Assembly (NCBI RefSeq): GCF_024721155.1
Contig: NZ_JAHVAP010000005.1
Location: forward strand, 186,001-250,000
Direction: 5' to 3'
DNA length: 64,000 nt
DNA from: Mucilaginibacter phenanthrenivorans
GTDB taxonomy: Bacteria; Bacteroidota; Bacteroidia; Sphingobacteriales; Sphingobacteriaceae
This document shows, in pieces, positions 1 to 8,320 of this stretch; position 1 is the stretch's first letter; each line of letters opens with the position of its first letter. Both the position numbers and the translations under genes were made by a program. The notes under the pieces were generated by a model that was not told the DNA's origin, did not search any database, and was given only the letters and a program-made list of their open reading frames with translations.

Positions 1-1214
1 AGCGGGAAATATTTAAAGAACAGATCGGAAACATAAGGAAAATTACCACCGAATGAAAGCAGCAGGGTAAGCACCACGGTTGCCAGCAGCCACCATTTAA
101 GCCTGTTCTTCACGATCAGCAACCCAAACAAAAACAGGAAGCAAACAACAGCGCCAAAATAAAACGGACCGCTTGTTGATGGCCGTTTTTCGCCCCAATA
201 GGTAAATAAACCCGGGAAGCTGTTTGTAATTTGCTGTGCATAGGTACCTGCTTGTTCAGCTGGCACCTGTTTGTCGATAAACACCTTTGCAACTGCCGAG
301 TTCTGATCAATCACATCATTATAGGTTGGACCGCCATATGCGTTTGGCACCAGGAATGTAAAACATTCGCCAACGCCCTGGCTGTACTGGTAAGCATAAT
401 CCTTGCTCAATCCGCTGCTTGGCTCCTTCGTATTTTGTTTCAGGTTTGATTGGCCACGGTAGCTGTCTTTACTGTACTCTGCAGTGCTCCATAATAACGA
501 TGCGTTTATTGCCAACGCAAGTAGGCCCGCAACAGCCAAATAACCTAACGATTTTAAAAAAGATGAAGTTGTCTTTGCCTTGATAGCATGGTATAATTCA
601 ATACCCAATAATATCAGCAGGGCAAATACCAGGTAATAGGTCATCTGCACGTGGTTAGCGCGGATCTCCATCGCCAGGAAAAGTGCCGTTAATGCACCAC
701 CGGTTAAGTACTTGCCGCGCAGGGTAAGGAAGATGCTGGCCAATAAAGGCGCAAAGAATGCTACAGCATAAACCTGGTTAGAGTGCCCTGCCACAAGCAA
801 TATAATATTGTACGACGAAAACGTAAATGCAAAGGCCCCTGCAGCCGCAAGCCACGGATTCAGCTTTAATACGATGAATAAAAAGTAGGTTCCAAACAAC
901 AATATCAGCACCGTATCCACGGGATTCGGGAATATGGCCTTTAGCGTAGATACGATATGCGTGGTAATATTATCAGGATACGGTGCCCAGATCTGGAATG
1001 CCGGCATCCCGCCGAAGATTTGGTTGGTCCATAAAATGGTTACCCCTTTATCGCGGTAATCGTTTATTTCCTTTTGGGTTGATTGAGCGCCCGTTACATC
1101 AGCTTGCCCTAATGTTTTACCCTGGAAAGCAGGGCCAAAATAAAAAAAGCATATCACCAGGAAAACCGCGCTTACCAGCAAGTGAATTCCGTTCCGCTTA
1201 AACCAATTGTTCAT
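1..1214 (-). CDS. YfhO-family polytopic membrane protein, N-terminal part (cut by window edge)
   Basis: The minus-strand frame starts at the ATG complementary to 1212-1214 (MNNWFKRNGIHLL) and stays open to base 1, so only about 404 N-terminal residues are visible. They contain a first membrane helix after a short basic N-terminus and several further hydrophobic segments. The conserved early motif (AFQGKTLGQADVT, then TILWTNQIFGGMPAFQ) is nearly identical to that of the next gene at 1306-3768, so this is a tandem paralogue. The family (YfhO, GT-C-like fold) is linked in Firmicutes to glycosylation of cell-surface polymers; the substrate here is unknown. The gap to the upstream paralogue is about 90 bases, which suggests one operon. 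Confidence 0.85.
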   Translation of the reverse strand, partial: MNNWFKRNGIHLLVSAVFLVICFFYFGPAFQGKTLGQADVTGAQSTQKEINDYRDKGVTILWTNQIFGGMPAFQIWAPYPDNITTHIVSTLKAIFPNPVDTVLILLFGTYFLFIVLKLNPWLAAAGAFAFTFSSYNIILLVAGHSNQVYAVAFFAPLLASIFLTLRGKYLTGGALTALFLAMEIRANHVQMTYYLVFALLILLGIELYHAIKAKTTSSFLKSLGYLAVAGLLALAINASLLWSTAEYSKDSYRGQSNLKQNTKEPSSGLSKDYAYQYSQGVGECFTFLVPNAYGGPTYNDVIDQNSAVAKVFIDKQVPAEQAGTYAQQITNSFPGLFTYWGEKRPSTSGPFYFGAVVCFLFLFGLLIVKNRLKWWLLATVVLTLLLSFGGNFPYVSDLFFKYFP

Positions 1215-1305
1215 TTAAATTTCTTAAAAGGGATTATATTAATTCCTCAAAAATAGAAATTAGAATGATAAAGTAAATTATTAGTTTTTTTGAACTGTAA
1301 AACGC

Positions 1306-3768
1306 TTATTTTTTGTCGTTCCCCGTTTTCCTTCTTCTCTCCGCATATACAGCACCGCCTAAGGCCAGGATCAAAATAACAGAACCGGCCATTGAGATTT
1401 TCTCACCAGTATAATACGATGCCGGGTGAAAAATGAACTCAATTTTATGATTTCCTGCCGGGATCGACGCGGCTCTTAACAGGTAATCAGCACGGAAGTA
1501 TGGTTGCTCTGCGCCATCTATCAGCATGTTCCAGCCTTTGTTATAATAGATCTCCGAAAAGACTGCAATACCCCCGGTTTTGGAAGTTGATTGGTAAGTA
1601 AGATGATCCGGGTTGTATGCGGTTAATTTGATTGTCCCTGTGGTGTCATTGTTCGGTTGAATTTCCTTCAACAGGCCTTTATACTGCTGATCAACAATTG
1701 CTTCGTCCTTTGGTGAGAATTTGTTTAACGCCTGCATTTCCTCGTCGGCATTGGCAACGTACTTAACCTGCCTTACAAACCAGGCATTCCCGCATGCTGC
1801 AGGGTTTGCCATTACTTTTAAACTTCTTCCGGTATCGGCGTTGATGATGTATTTGGTGTTCAGCATGTCCAAAACGGCAGGATTGATGCCTTTGGCGAAT
1901 TGATTATCAACCAGCTCATCTATCCTTTTGAACCGCGCAGCTGAATAGCCGCCAATTGATTTATGAAAATAAGGTGTAGTAGCATCCTGCATTAAATTCT
2001 GGCTCAGGTCAATTACCCTGTAGTCGGGATCTTTGTCCTGCAGAATGGCCAGGTCGACGGGCCTTGGCTGAGGCTGCAGCGACTCCTGCTTGTCTACAAA
2101 GGCTTCATTCTTTAAGTATCGCTTATCAACCATCCAAAGGTCGGCCAGTATCAACACCAAAAATGCCAGCGATAGTATGGTAACATTTACTTTCTGTTTA
2201 AGCCACGCCCATAAGATCCCAAAACCAATCAACACAAAAATCAGGGAGCGGATTGCATCAGCCTTCGCAGCCGATGCCCTGTCCTGAACCAACGCATTGA
2301 CAATATCAGTAGCCAGCGGTACATTACCCCCCGTAAGCCCTGCAGAAATTTTGCTGATCAAATCCTGATGCCCGTTTGATTTGAACGATAATATTACTCC
2401 AGGTAACACAGCCAGCAATAACGCAAGGCCACCGGTAATATAAAGCGCGATTTTTGCTTTTTTAAACAGTTCCTTCTTATCGGTTTCAACAATGCTTTGC
2501 TGGAGTGCTAAGATACCCAACACCGGAACGCACAACATCGCCACCGCCAGGATAGATTCAACAGCGCGGAATTTATTAAACAGCGGGAAATAATTAAAAA
2601 ACAAGTCGGATACGAATGGGAAGTTATAGCCAAATGAAAGCAGCATGGCTAAAATTACCGTGGCCAGTAACCACCACTTGATCCTGTCCTTAACTACCAT
2701 CAACCCAAATACAAACAGGAAGCAAATTACAGCGCCAAAATACCATGGCCCATCGGTAAAGGGTTTATTACCCCAATATAGCGGCAGGCTCTGCGCTACC
2801 CCTTGTGCCTGTTCGGGACTTACGCCCTTATCAACAAGCAGCTTTGCCACGTGCGATTCCGTGCCTTCGGGCCCGCTTGATGCGCCGCCGTAGGCATTTG
2901 GCACCAAAAAGCTAAGCGTTTCGCCAACGCCTTCGCTGTATTCATAAGCATAATCGCGTGCTACACCATTGCCTGGCTTTTTATCAGTTTGGGTAAGATT
3001 TGCCTTCCCGCGGATAGAACCACCGCTATACTCGGCAGTGCTCCATAATAGGGATGCATTAACCAACAGCGCCACTAAAGTTGCCGCTGCTATATAGCCT
3101 AGCGATTTAAAAAAGCCGCTTGTGTTTTTAGTCTTGACACCATTATACAATTCTATTACCAGCAAGATCAGCAACGCAATCATCAGGTAATAGGTCATTT
3201 GGATATGATTGGCTTTTATCTCGATAGAAAGAAACAATGCCAGCAATGATGAGCCCAGCAAATATTTGCCGCGCGTAACCAATATGATCGACGCAACAAT
3301 TGGCGCAAATAAAGCTATCGCAAATTCCTGGTTGGCATGACCGGCAGCTATATATATAATATTGTACGATGAAAAACTGAATGCCAGCGCTCCGGCAGCA
3401 GCCAGCCATGGGTTCACCTTTAAAACATTGAATAAAAAGTATGACCCGAAAAGGAGTAGAAAAACAATGTAGATTGGCGCCGGGAAGGCAGTATCTAAAA
3501 AGTTAACAATGTGCGTGGCAATACTCCCCGGATATGGCGCCCAGATCTGGAAAGTCGGCATGCCGCCCAGTATTTGGTTTGTCCATAAAATGGTGGTGCC
3601 ATTTGCCCGATAATCATTAATTTCCTTTTGGGTTGATTGGGCGCGGGTAACATCATTCTGACCCAATGTTTTCCCCTGGAATGCCGGGGTGAAATATATA
3701 AAGCAAACGATTAAAAAAATCGCCGCAATTAAAAAGTGAATGCCGTTCCGCTTAAGCCAGTTGCCCAT
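1306..3768 (-). CDS. YfhO-family polytopic membrane protein
   Basis: This 820-residue protein has roughly a dozen hydrophobic segments, a first helix at about residues 10-28, an extracytoplasmic soluble part near residues 560-780, and a last helix near 790-810 followed by a basic tail (ERRRKTGNDKK). The length and motif order fit the YfhO family (PF09586), which shares the GT-C glycosyltransferase topology. It is probably an envelope enzyme that transfers a sugar from a lipid carrier; no substrate can be read from the sequence. It is the upstream member of a tandem pair with 1-1214 and lies downstream of two small membrane-protein genes on the same strand. The MGNWLKRNGIHF start matches its paralogue's N-terminus. 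Confidence 0.85.
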   Translation of the reverse strand: MGNWLKRNGIHFLIAAIFLIVCFIYFTPAFQGKTLGQNDVTRAQSTQKEINDYRANGTTILWTNQILGGMPTFQIWAPYPGSIATHIVNFLDTAFPAPIYIVFLLLFGSYFLFNVLKVNPWLAAAGALAFSFSSYNIIYIAAGHANQEFAIALFAPIVASIILVTRGKYLLGSSLLALFLSIEIKANHIQMTYYLMIALLILLVIELYNGVKTKNTSGFFKSLGYIAAATLVALLVNASLLWSTAEYSGGSIRGKANLTQTDKKPGNGVARDYAYEYSEGVGETLSFLVPNAYGGASSGPEGTESHVAKLLVDKGVSPEQAQGVAQSLPLYWGNKPFTDGPWYFGAVICFLFVFGLMVVKDRIKWWLLATVILAMLLSFGYNFPFVSDLFFNYFPLFNKFRAVESILAVAMLCVPVLGILALQQSIVETDKKELFKKAKIALYITGGLALLLAVLPGVILSFKSNGHQDLISKISAGLTGGNVPLATDIVNALVQDRASAAKADAIRSLIFVLIGFGILWAWLKQKVNVTILSLAFLVLILADLWMVDKRYLKNEAFVDKQESLQPQPRPVDLAILQDKDPDYRVIDLSQNLMQDATTPYFHKSIGGYSAARFKRIDELVDNQFAKGINPAVLDMLNTKYIINADTGRSLKVMANPAACGNAWFVRQVKYVANADEEMQALNKFSPKDEAIVDQQYKGLLKEIQPNNDTTGTIKLTAYNPDHLTYQSTSKTGGIAVFSEIYYNKGWNMLIDGAEQPYFRADYLLRAASIPAGNHKIEFIFHPASYYTGEKISMAGSVILILALGGAVYAERRRKTGNDKK

Positions 3769-3886
3769 CTATGTTTTGGATATGTTGTCCCCAAAAATAG
3801 AAATTAGAATGAGAAAGTAAGTTATTAGTTAAAATGGAGTAAAGAGCGGTTTAACAAAAAGGCTTTGTTTTTTACTCCCAACAGTT

Positions 3887-4174
3887 CTATTGTAAAAAAT
3901 AAAACAGCAGAATAAACAGCACCAAAATAAAAATATGCGAAATATAGGCAATCCTGTCTGCCCTGTTATAAACTTCAAGATCCTTACGCAAGGTAAAGAA
4001 ATTATAAACAGCCAAGCCGCCAAGTATTATCCAAAAGAACCAATTGATATGGTGGTGTTCTAAACAAAATATCGCACCAACTGAAATAATAACAAAATTA
4101 GCGATGATCAGCTTGATCGATTCCGCCATATTCTTATGCCGCCGCCTGGGCTTAAAAGCTTCCGGGATCAGCAT
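3887..4174 (-). CDS. small membrane protein, unknown function
   Basis: This encodes 95 residues with a basic N-terminus (FKPRRRHK) and three hydrophobic segments at about 20-38, 44-60 and 74-94, the last running to the C-terminus. It starts two bases after the stop of the DUF4834 gene at 4177-4437, so the two are almost certainly cotranscribed. I do not recognise a named family. The overlapping frame at 3829-4023 is a shadow. A later start at the internal Met (MAESIK, residue 16) is possible. Confidence 0.7.
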   Translation of the reverse strand: MLIPEAFKPRRRHKNMAESIKLIIANFVIISVGAIFCLEHHHINWFFWIILGGLAVYNFFTLRKDLEVYNRADRIAYISHIFILVLFILLFYFLQ

Positions 4175-4176
4175 AG

Positions 4177-4437
4177 CTATTTAATTTCCTCGTAATCGAT
4201 AAACTCGCCTTCAGAATCTGGAACCTTATGTTTTGGCCCTTCGGGGATATAATCAACCCTAACTTTTGCATCGGCCTTAGGCTCGCTGCGGTAGTTTTGC
4301 TGATAATTTTGTTGCTGCTGCTCCTGTGCCTTATTCACCACGCTTTGAAAAAGCATCGGTAACATAAAACGCACAAGTGCCTTTATAATGTATAAAATAA
4401 CTATCGCCAGTAATATAAAATCTAATAGCCTTGCCAT
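4177..4437 (-). CDS. DUF4834-like small membrane protein
   Basis: The 86-residue product has one N-terminal membrane helix (residues 5-28), a glutamine-rich linker (EQQQQNYQQNY), and a charged C-terminal tail ending in GEFIDYEEIK. That architecture and the tail motif fit DUF4834, a Bacteroidota family of unknown function. It heads the minus-strand run that continues into the 95-residue membrane protein and the YfhO pair. The 359-base gap to uvrB suggests its own promoter in that gap, but I could not pick one with confidence. Confidence 0.75.
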   Translation of the reverse strand: MARLLDFILLAIVILYIIKALVRFMLPMLFQSVVNKAQEQQQQNYQQNYRSEPKADAKVRVDYIPEGPKHKVPDSEGEFIDYEEIK

Positions 4438-4570
4438 GTGTACTAAAAGTTAGCCTGCAAATATAATATTATAACGGCAAAATTGTTTGCATATGATTTT
4501 GCGTAGTTTTTTGACACAAGCTTGATGCGATTGTTACAAGCTAAGAACGCTGACCTTTAATTACATGCAT

Positions 4571-4719
4571 CGTCATTGCGAGGAACGAAGCAAACTATAG
4601 GCTATGCAGATCATGGAGCAATAAAATTGTGGTTACCAATCAAGCTGCTGTAAGATCAAATCAGCATAAAGGTCCATTGATTGTCCTGTGCAGAGTTTGC
4701 TTCGTTCCTCGCAATGACG
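4571..4719. repeat. REP-like inverted repeat, two 25-base arms
   Basis: The arm at 4571-4595 (begins cgtcattgcgagg, ends gaagcaaac) is the exact reverse complement of 4695-4719. About 99 bases lie between the arms. From memory, the cgtcattgcgaggaacgaagc motif recurs between genes in many bacterial genomes, so this is probably a dispersed non-coding element and not a simple terminator. Confidence 0.75.
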
Positions 4720-4730
4720 CCCGGAGAACA

Positions 4731-4795
4731 ACATCCGCACATTCGCAGATCCACGCGTCCGCACATTTTCCTCATCCACGCATTCGCACATCACT
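4731..4795. repeat. word repeat, cgcacatc family, downstream of uvrB
   Basis: About seven imperfect copies of an 8-9 base word (catccgcac, attcgcag, gtccgcac, cattcgcac) fill this segment. Read along uvrB the words are G-rich (gatgtgcgaatg) and begin right after the TAG stop. The same family in the same orientation follows the tolC-type gene at 54561-54597. Confidence 0.7.
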
Positions 4796-4796
4796 C

Positions 4797-6821
4797 CTAG
4801 AACTTCTCTTCCATCATCTTTTCCAGAGCAAACATTTCATCACGCAACTTGGCCGCTAACAGGAAGTCCATGTTCTTGGCCGCAGCTAGCATTTCCTTTT
4901 TAGTATTTTCGATTGATTTCTTCAGATCGGGCTTGGTCATATAGGCTACGATCGGATCAGCAGCAAGGCTTACCATATCGGCTTCCACGTAAGCCTTTTG
5001 TACACCGCCCTTGAAGTCCATTACCGAGGTTTGTTCCATTATTTCCTCGCGGGTTTTACCAACGGTAGTTGGCGTAATGCCGTGTTCAGTATTATAAGCT
5101 ATCTGGATGGCCCGGCGACGGTCGGTTTCATCCATCGTCATCTGCATCGAGTCGGTAATTTTATCGGCGTACATGATAACGCGGCCCCGGTCGTTACGGG
5201 CAGCACGACCAATCGTTTGGATCAATGATTTCTCCGACCGTAAAAAGCCCTCCTTATCGGCATCCAAAATGGCTACCAGTGATACCTCCGGCAAATCCAG
5301 TCCCTCACGCAGCAGGTTAATGCCTATTAGTACATCAAACTCACCAAGCCGTAAGCCACGTAAAATCTCCACCCGTTCCAGCGTTTTAACTTCGGAGTGA
5401 ATATAACGGCACTTAATACCCAGCCTGTCCATATATTTTGCCAATTCCTCGCTCATGCGTTTGGTGAGGGTAGTTACCAGCACACGGTCGCCCATTTTTA
5501 TAGTTCTGTCAACCTCTTCCAACAGGTCATCCACCTGGTTTATCGCCGGGCGTACATCAATCAACGGATCAAGTAAGCCTGTAGGCCTGATCACCTGCTC
5601 AACAACTACGCCGCCAGATTTTTCCAGCTCAAAATCGCCGGGGGTTGCGCTAACATATACCGTTTGCGGGGCCAGTTTTTCAAACTCCTGGAAATTCAGT
5701 GGCCGGTTATCCAGCGCGGCAGGTAAACGGAACCCATAATCAACCAGCGAGATCTTCCTCGACCTGTCACCACCATACATCGCCCTGATCTGGGGTACGG
5801 TAACGTGGCTTTCGTCAATCACCATCAGGTAATCGTCCGGGAAATAATCCAGCAAACAGAATGGCCTTGCACCCGGCTGCCTGCCGTCAAAAAACCGTGA
5901 ATAGTTCTCAATGCCCGAGCAATAACCCAGTTCGCGAATCATCTCCAGGTCATAGTTAACCCTTTCTTCCAGCCGCTTGGCCTCCAAAAAGCGACCATCG
6001 CCAATAAATTGTTTTTTACGGGTTTCCAGCTCTTCCTGGATGGCCCAAATTGATTGGGTAAAACGCTCACGCGGTGCAACGTATAAGTTAGCAGGATAAA
6101 GCACCATGTGCGTCATCTTTTCAACAGTCTTTCCTGTTGAAACATCAAAGCTGGTAAGTTCTTCTATATCATCCCCAAAAAATGAGATGCGGTAGGCATA
6201 ATCTAAATAAGCGGGGAAAATATCCACCGTATCGCCTTTAACCCTGAAAGTTCCGCGTTTAAAATCGGCAGTGGTACGCGAATAAAGGATCTCAACCAGG
6301 CGGTGCAAAAATGCATTCCTGCTGATGCGGGTGCCAACAGCAAACTTGAACACTGACTCCTTAAAATCCTCCGGGTTACCCATGCCGTAAATACACGAAA
6401 TGGAAGACACCACGATCACATCCCTCCTTCCCGACATCAGGGCCGAGGTGGTACGCAAGCGCAGCTTTTCAATTTCCTCGTTTATCTGCAGGTCCTTTTC
6501 TATATAAGTATTAGTTGTAGGGATAAATGCTTCCGGCTGGTAGTAATCGTAATAGGATACGAAGTAGTTCACGGCGTTCTCCGGAAAAAACTGCTTAAAC
6601 TCGCCATAAAGCTGCGCGGCTAGTGTTTTATTATGACTTAATATCAGGGTTGGCTTCTGCGTTTGCGCAATAACATTGGCAACCGTAAAGGTTTTACCCG
6701 AACCGGTAACCCCCAGAAGGGTTTGAAAAGGGTCGCCGTTATTTACACCTTCAACCAATTGCCTGATGGCTTCGGGCTGGTCTCCGGTAGGTCTGTACTG
6801 AGAAGTTATATTGAAATCCAT
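4797..6821 (-). CDS. uvrB: excinuclease ABC subunit UvrB
   Basis: UvrB is the damage-verification helicase of nucleotide excision repair; it is loaded by UvrA and recruits UvrC. The sequence shows Walker A (GVTGSGKT), the beta-hairpin region YYQPEAFIP, the DESH box, the helicase C-terminal half with QTIGRAARN, and a C-terminal UvrC-binding coiled coil (MDFLLAAKLRDEMFALEKMM). The frame is open to 6833 (MYYSMDFN), but I prefer the ATG at 6821 (MDFNITSQ, 674 residues) because a TAnnTTTG-type box (taactttg, minus strand) ends about 12 bases upstream of it. The length is normal for the family. An A-type word repeat lies just upstream. Confidence 0.97.
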   Translation of the reverse strand: MDFNITSQYRPTGDQPEAIRQLVEGVNNGDPFQTLLGVTGSGKTFTVANVIAQTQKPTLILSHNKTLAAQLYGEFKQFFPENAVNYFVSYYDYYQPEAFIPTTNTYIEKDLQINEEIEKLRLRTTSALMSGRRDVIVVSSISCIYGMGNPEDFKESVFKFAVGTRISRNAFLHRLVEILYSRTTADFKRGTFRVKGDTVDIFPAYLDYAYRISFFGDDIEELTSFDVSTGKTVEKMTHMVLYPANLYVAPRERFTQSIWAIQEELETRKKQFIGDGRFLEAKRLEERVNYDLEMIRELGYCSGIENYSRFFDGRQPGARPFCLLDYFPDDYLMVIDESHVTVPQIRAMYGGDRSRKISLVDYGFRLPAALDNRPLNFQEFEKLAPQTVYVSATPGDFELEKSGGVVVEQVIRPTGLLDPLIDVRPAINQVDDLLEEVDRTIKMGDRVLVTTLTKRMSEELAKYMDRLGIKCRYIHSEVKTLERVEILRGLRLGEFDVLIGINLLREGLDLPEVSLVAILDADKEGFLRSEKSLIQTIGRAARNDRGRVIMYADKITDSMQMTMDETDRRRAIQIAYNTEHGITPTTVGKTREEIMEQTSVMDFKGGVQKAYVEADMVSLAADPIVAYMTKPDLKKSIENTKKEMLAAAKNMDFLLAAKLRDEMFALEKMMEEKF

Positions 6822-6833
6822 AGAGTAATACAA

Positions 6834-6842
6834 AGTTAGTTA
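6834..6842 (-). promoter_or_regulatory. candidate -7 box for uvrB
   Basis: On the minus strand the bases just upstream of the uvrB start read taactttg, which matches the Bacteroidota -7 consensus TAnnTTTG. No clear -33 TTG is visible at the expected distance because that position falls in the word repeat. The transcript would have a very short leader. Confidence 0.4.
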
Positions 6843-6845
6843 ATT

Positions 6846-6883
6846 AGATATGAGATTTGAGACGTGAGATATGAGATTTGACG
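6846..6883. repeat. word repeat, ctcaaatctcat family, upstream of uvrB
   Basis: Tandem imperfect words of about 8-10 bases (gagatatgagatttgagacg) occupy this segment. Read in the uvrB direction they are the C-rich form (tcaaatctcatatctcacg). The same family in inverted orientation lies at 7021-7058 just upstream of upp. Confidence 0.75.
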
Positions 6884-7020
6884 TTAGTGTTATTAGCGAA
6901 CAATTTATTTAGCATTATATTTCGTTTATTAATCAAAACTACCAGGCTATGTTGACAACCCTATGTCAGCAATATTTTATCAGCTTAAAATATTTTCCTA
7001 ATTTCAGTCCGAAATCCAAT

Positions 7021-7058
7021 TCTATCTCACGTCTCAAATCTCACATCTCAAATCTAAA
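7021..7058. repeat. word repeat, ctcaaatctcac family, upstream of upp
   Basis: This is the partner of 6846-6883: ctcac, gtctcaaat and ctcacatctcaaat words end four bases before the upp ATG. The two arms are imperfect reverse complements separated by about 140 bases of promoter region for two divergent genes. Confidence 0.75.
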
Positions 7059-7061
7059 CAC

Positions 7062-7709
7062 ATGGTCTTCATCCTCAATCAAACCAACACCATCGCCAAT
7101 AAGTTTTTGGCTGAGCTGCGCGACAGTAATGTACAGCAGGACAGGGCGCGCTTCCGCAATAATTTGGAGCGGCTGGGTGAGATCCTTGCTTATGAAATGA
7201 GCAAATCATTAAAATATGGCGAGTATGAGGTGCAAACGCCACTGGGTTTGGCAAATATAAACCTGCCGGAAACGGAAGTAGTTTTAGGCACAATCCTCCG
7301 CGCCGGGCTGCCCTTTCACCAGGGATTTTTAAATTATTTCGATAATGCGTGCTCGCTGTTCGCAACAGCCTATCGCAAAGTAAAAAAGACCGGTACGTTC
7401 ATCATCAACGTCGACCATATCTCGACCCCCGATCTCAACGGCAAAACGCTGGTGATGTGTGATACCATGCTGGCCACCGGTCAAAGTCTTGTCCAGGTTT
7501 GCAAGGAGTTGTTAGCGCAATACGAAATCCAGGACCTGCACGTAGCTGCGGTTATTGCCAGCACGGAGGGCATTGCCCATGTGCGCGCCAATCTGCCAAA
7601 GGTAAAAATCTGGGTATGTGCCGTTGACGAGGAGATGACCAGTAAAGCGTATATAGTTCCGGGATTAGGGGATGCAGGGGATTTGGCGTTTGGGGAAAAA
7701 GTGCATTGA
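7062..7709 (+). CDS. upp: uracil phosphoribosyltransferase
   Basis: This enzyme converts uracil and PRPP to UMP in pyrimidine salvage. The 215-residue protein shows the PRPP-binding loop (VMCDTMLATGQS, about residues 129-140) and the C-terminal uracil-recognition segment (YIVPGLGDAGDLAFG). The N-terminal region RFRNNLERLGEILAYE is typical of the family and the length is normal. The ATG at 7062 follows directly on a C-rich word repeat. It is divergent from uvrB. A G-rich B-family word repeat starts at its stop codon. Confidence 0.96.
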   Translation: MVFILNQTNTIANKFLAELRDSNVQQDRARFRNNLERLGEILAYEMSKSLKYGEYEVQTPLGLANINLPETEVVLGTILRAGLPFHQGFLNYFDNACSLFATAYRKVKKTGTFIINVDHISTPDLNGKTLVMCDTMLATGQSLVQVCKELLAQYEIQDLHVAAVIASTEGIAHVRANLPKVKIWVCAVDEEMTSKAYIVPGLGDAGDLAFGEKVH

Positions 7710-7741
7710 ATTTCGGAAGTCGGATGTTCGATTTCGGATTT
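7710..7741. repeat. word repeat, B family (G-rich form), downstream of upp
   Basis: Directly after the upp TGA lie the words tttcggaagtcggatg and ttcgatttcgg. It is the inverted counterpart of 8288-8320, so the pair brackets the DUF4279 gene. Confidence 0.75.
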
Positions 7742-7761
7742 ATTTTTCAATTTAATATTAC

Positions 7762-8178
7762 ATGAATAGAAACAAGGTCGATCTAAGACTAATTATCTGT
7801 GATTTTGAAGACATTGACCATAATACCATAACCAAAACGCTTGGGATAGACCCCGTATATGTGCGCATAAAGGGAGAAAAGCGAAACCCTAAAAAGGCTG
7901 AATCGCCCCTATGGGAAAACAATCTTTGGTCGATGAACAGCGGTCTTGACGAATACGCTTCGCTTGAAGATCAGATGAATGAAATGCTAAACATCATTGA
8001 CGGTAAAATAAATGAGTTCAAGCCCCTTTGCTTAAAATATTATTGTGAATTTGCCTGTGCCGTATATACCTATAAGGGTAATGATGAAAGTACACCCTGG
8101 ATTCATTTGGATAAGAGATACAATAAAATTGCCCTCGAACTGAATGCTGAATTTGACGTCGACCTTTATGTAGGGTAG
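7762..8178 (+). CDS. DUF4279-like protein
   Basis: The 138-residue soluble protein has the layout I associate with DUF4279: a beta strand with a DFEDID motif, the segment ITKTLGIDPVYVRIKGE, a tryptophan-containing W-(x)n-W-S motif (SPLWENNLWSMNSG) and a C-terminal beta strand (IALELNAEFDVDLY). The function is unknown; the family is often scattered in accessory DNA. The gene looks more AT-rich than upp and the HAD gene on either side, and it sits exactly between two inverted B-family word repeats (7710-7741 and 8288-8320). That may mark an insertion between two formerly adjacent genes. Confidence 0.75.
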   Translation: MNRNKVDLRLIICDFEDIDHNTITKTLGIDPVYVRIKGEKRNPKKAESPLWENNLWSMNSGLDEYASLEDQMNEMLNIIDGKINEFKPLCLKYYCEFACAVYTYKGNDESTPWIHLDKRYNKIALELNAEFDVDLYVG

Positions 8179-8287
8179 TCGTTGGGGACTTTTCTTTGTT
8201 AGATTATCAAAGTGGCAATTAGAAAAGTCATCCCTTCAATGTAATATTGCAAGTTTGTTTTGTATTAACTTTGCAATGGTTCTAAAA

Positions 8288-8320
8288 ATTCCGAAATGCA
8301 AAATCCGACATCCGAAATAA
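8288..8320. repeat. word repeat, B family (C-rich form), overlapping the start of the HAD gene
   Basis: The words attccgaaatg and aaatccgacatccgaaat run across the annotated ATG at 8296. Nearly the same leader ends just before the starts of pdxJ (50476-50506) and the efflux adaptor (54460-54491, minus). Confidence 0.75.

Larger units (their letters stand above)
4438..4796. other. 359-base intergenic region with REP-like arms and a word repeat
   Basis: No convincing gene lies in this stretch; the frame at 4629-4859 crosses into uvrB and is a shadow. It holds a perfect 25-base inverted repeat (4571-4595 and 4695-4719) and a run of cgcacatc-type words from 4731 to 4795 that reaches the uvrB stop codon. 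Confidence 0.7.

Noticed and set aside
1215..1305. Possible RNA gene between the YfhO paralogues
   Set aside because: About 90 AT-rich bases with no stable fold visible; nothing supports an RNA gene. No tRNA or rRNA pattern was seen anywhere in the window.
4731..4795. cgcacatc word run as a possible CRISPR array
   Set aside because: Units are 8-9 bases, imperfect, without constant spacers, and no cas gene is in the window.
7481..7750. 89-residue minus-strand frame with HPTSEI near its start
   Set aside because: It is antisense to upp; its first residues are just the translated B-family repeat, which explains the likeness to the HAD N-terminus.
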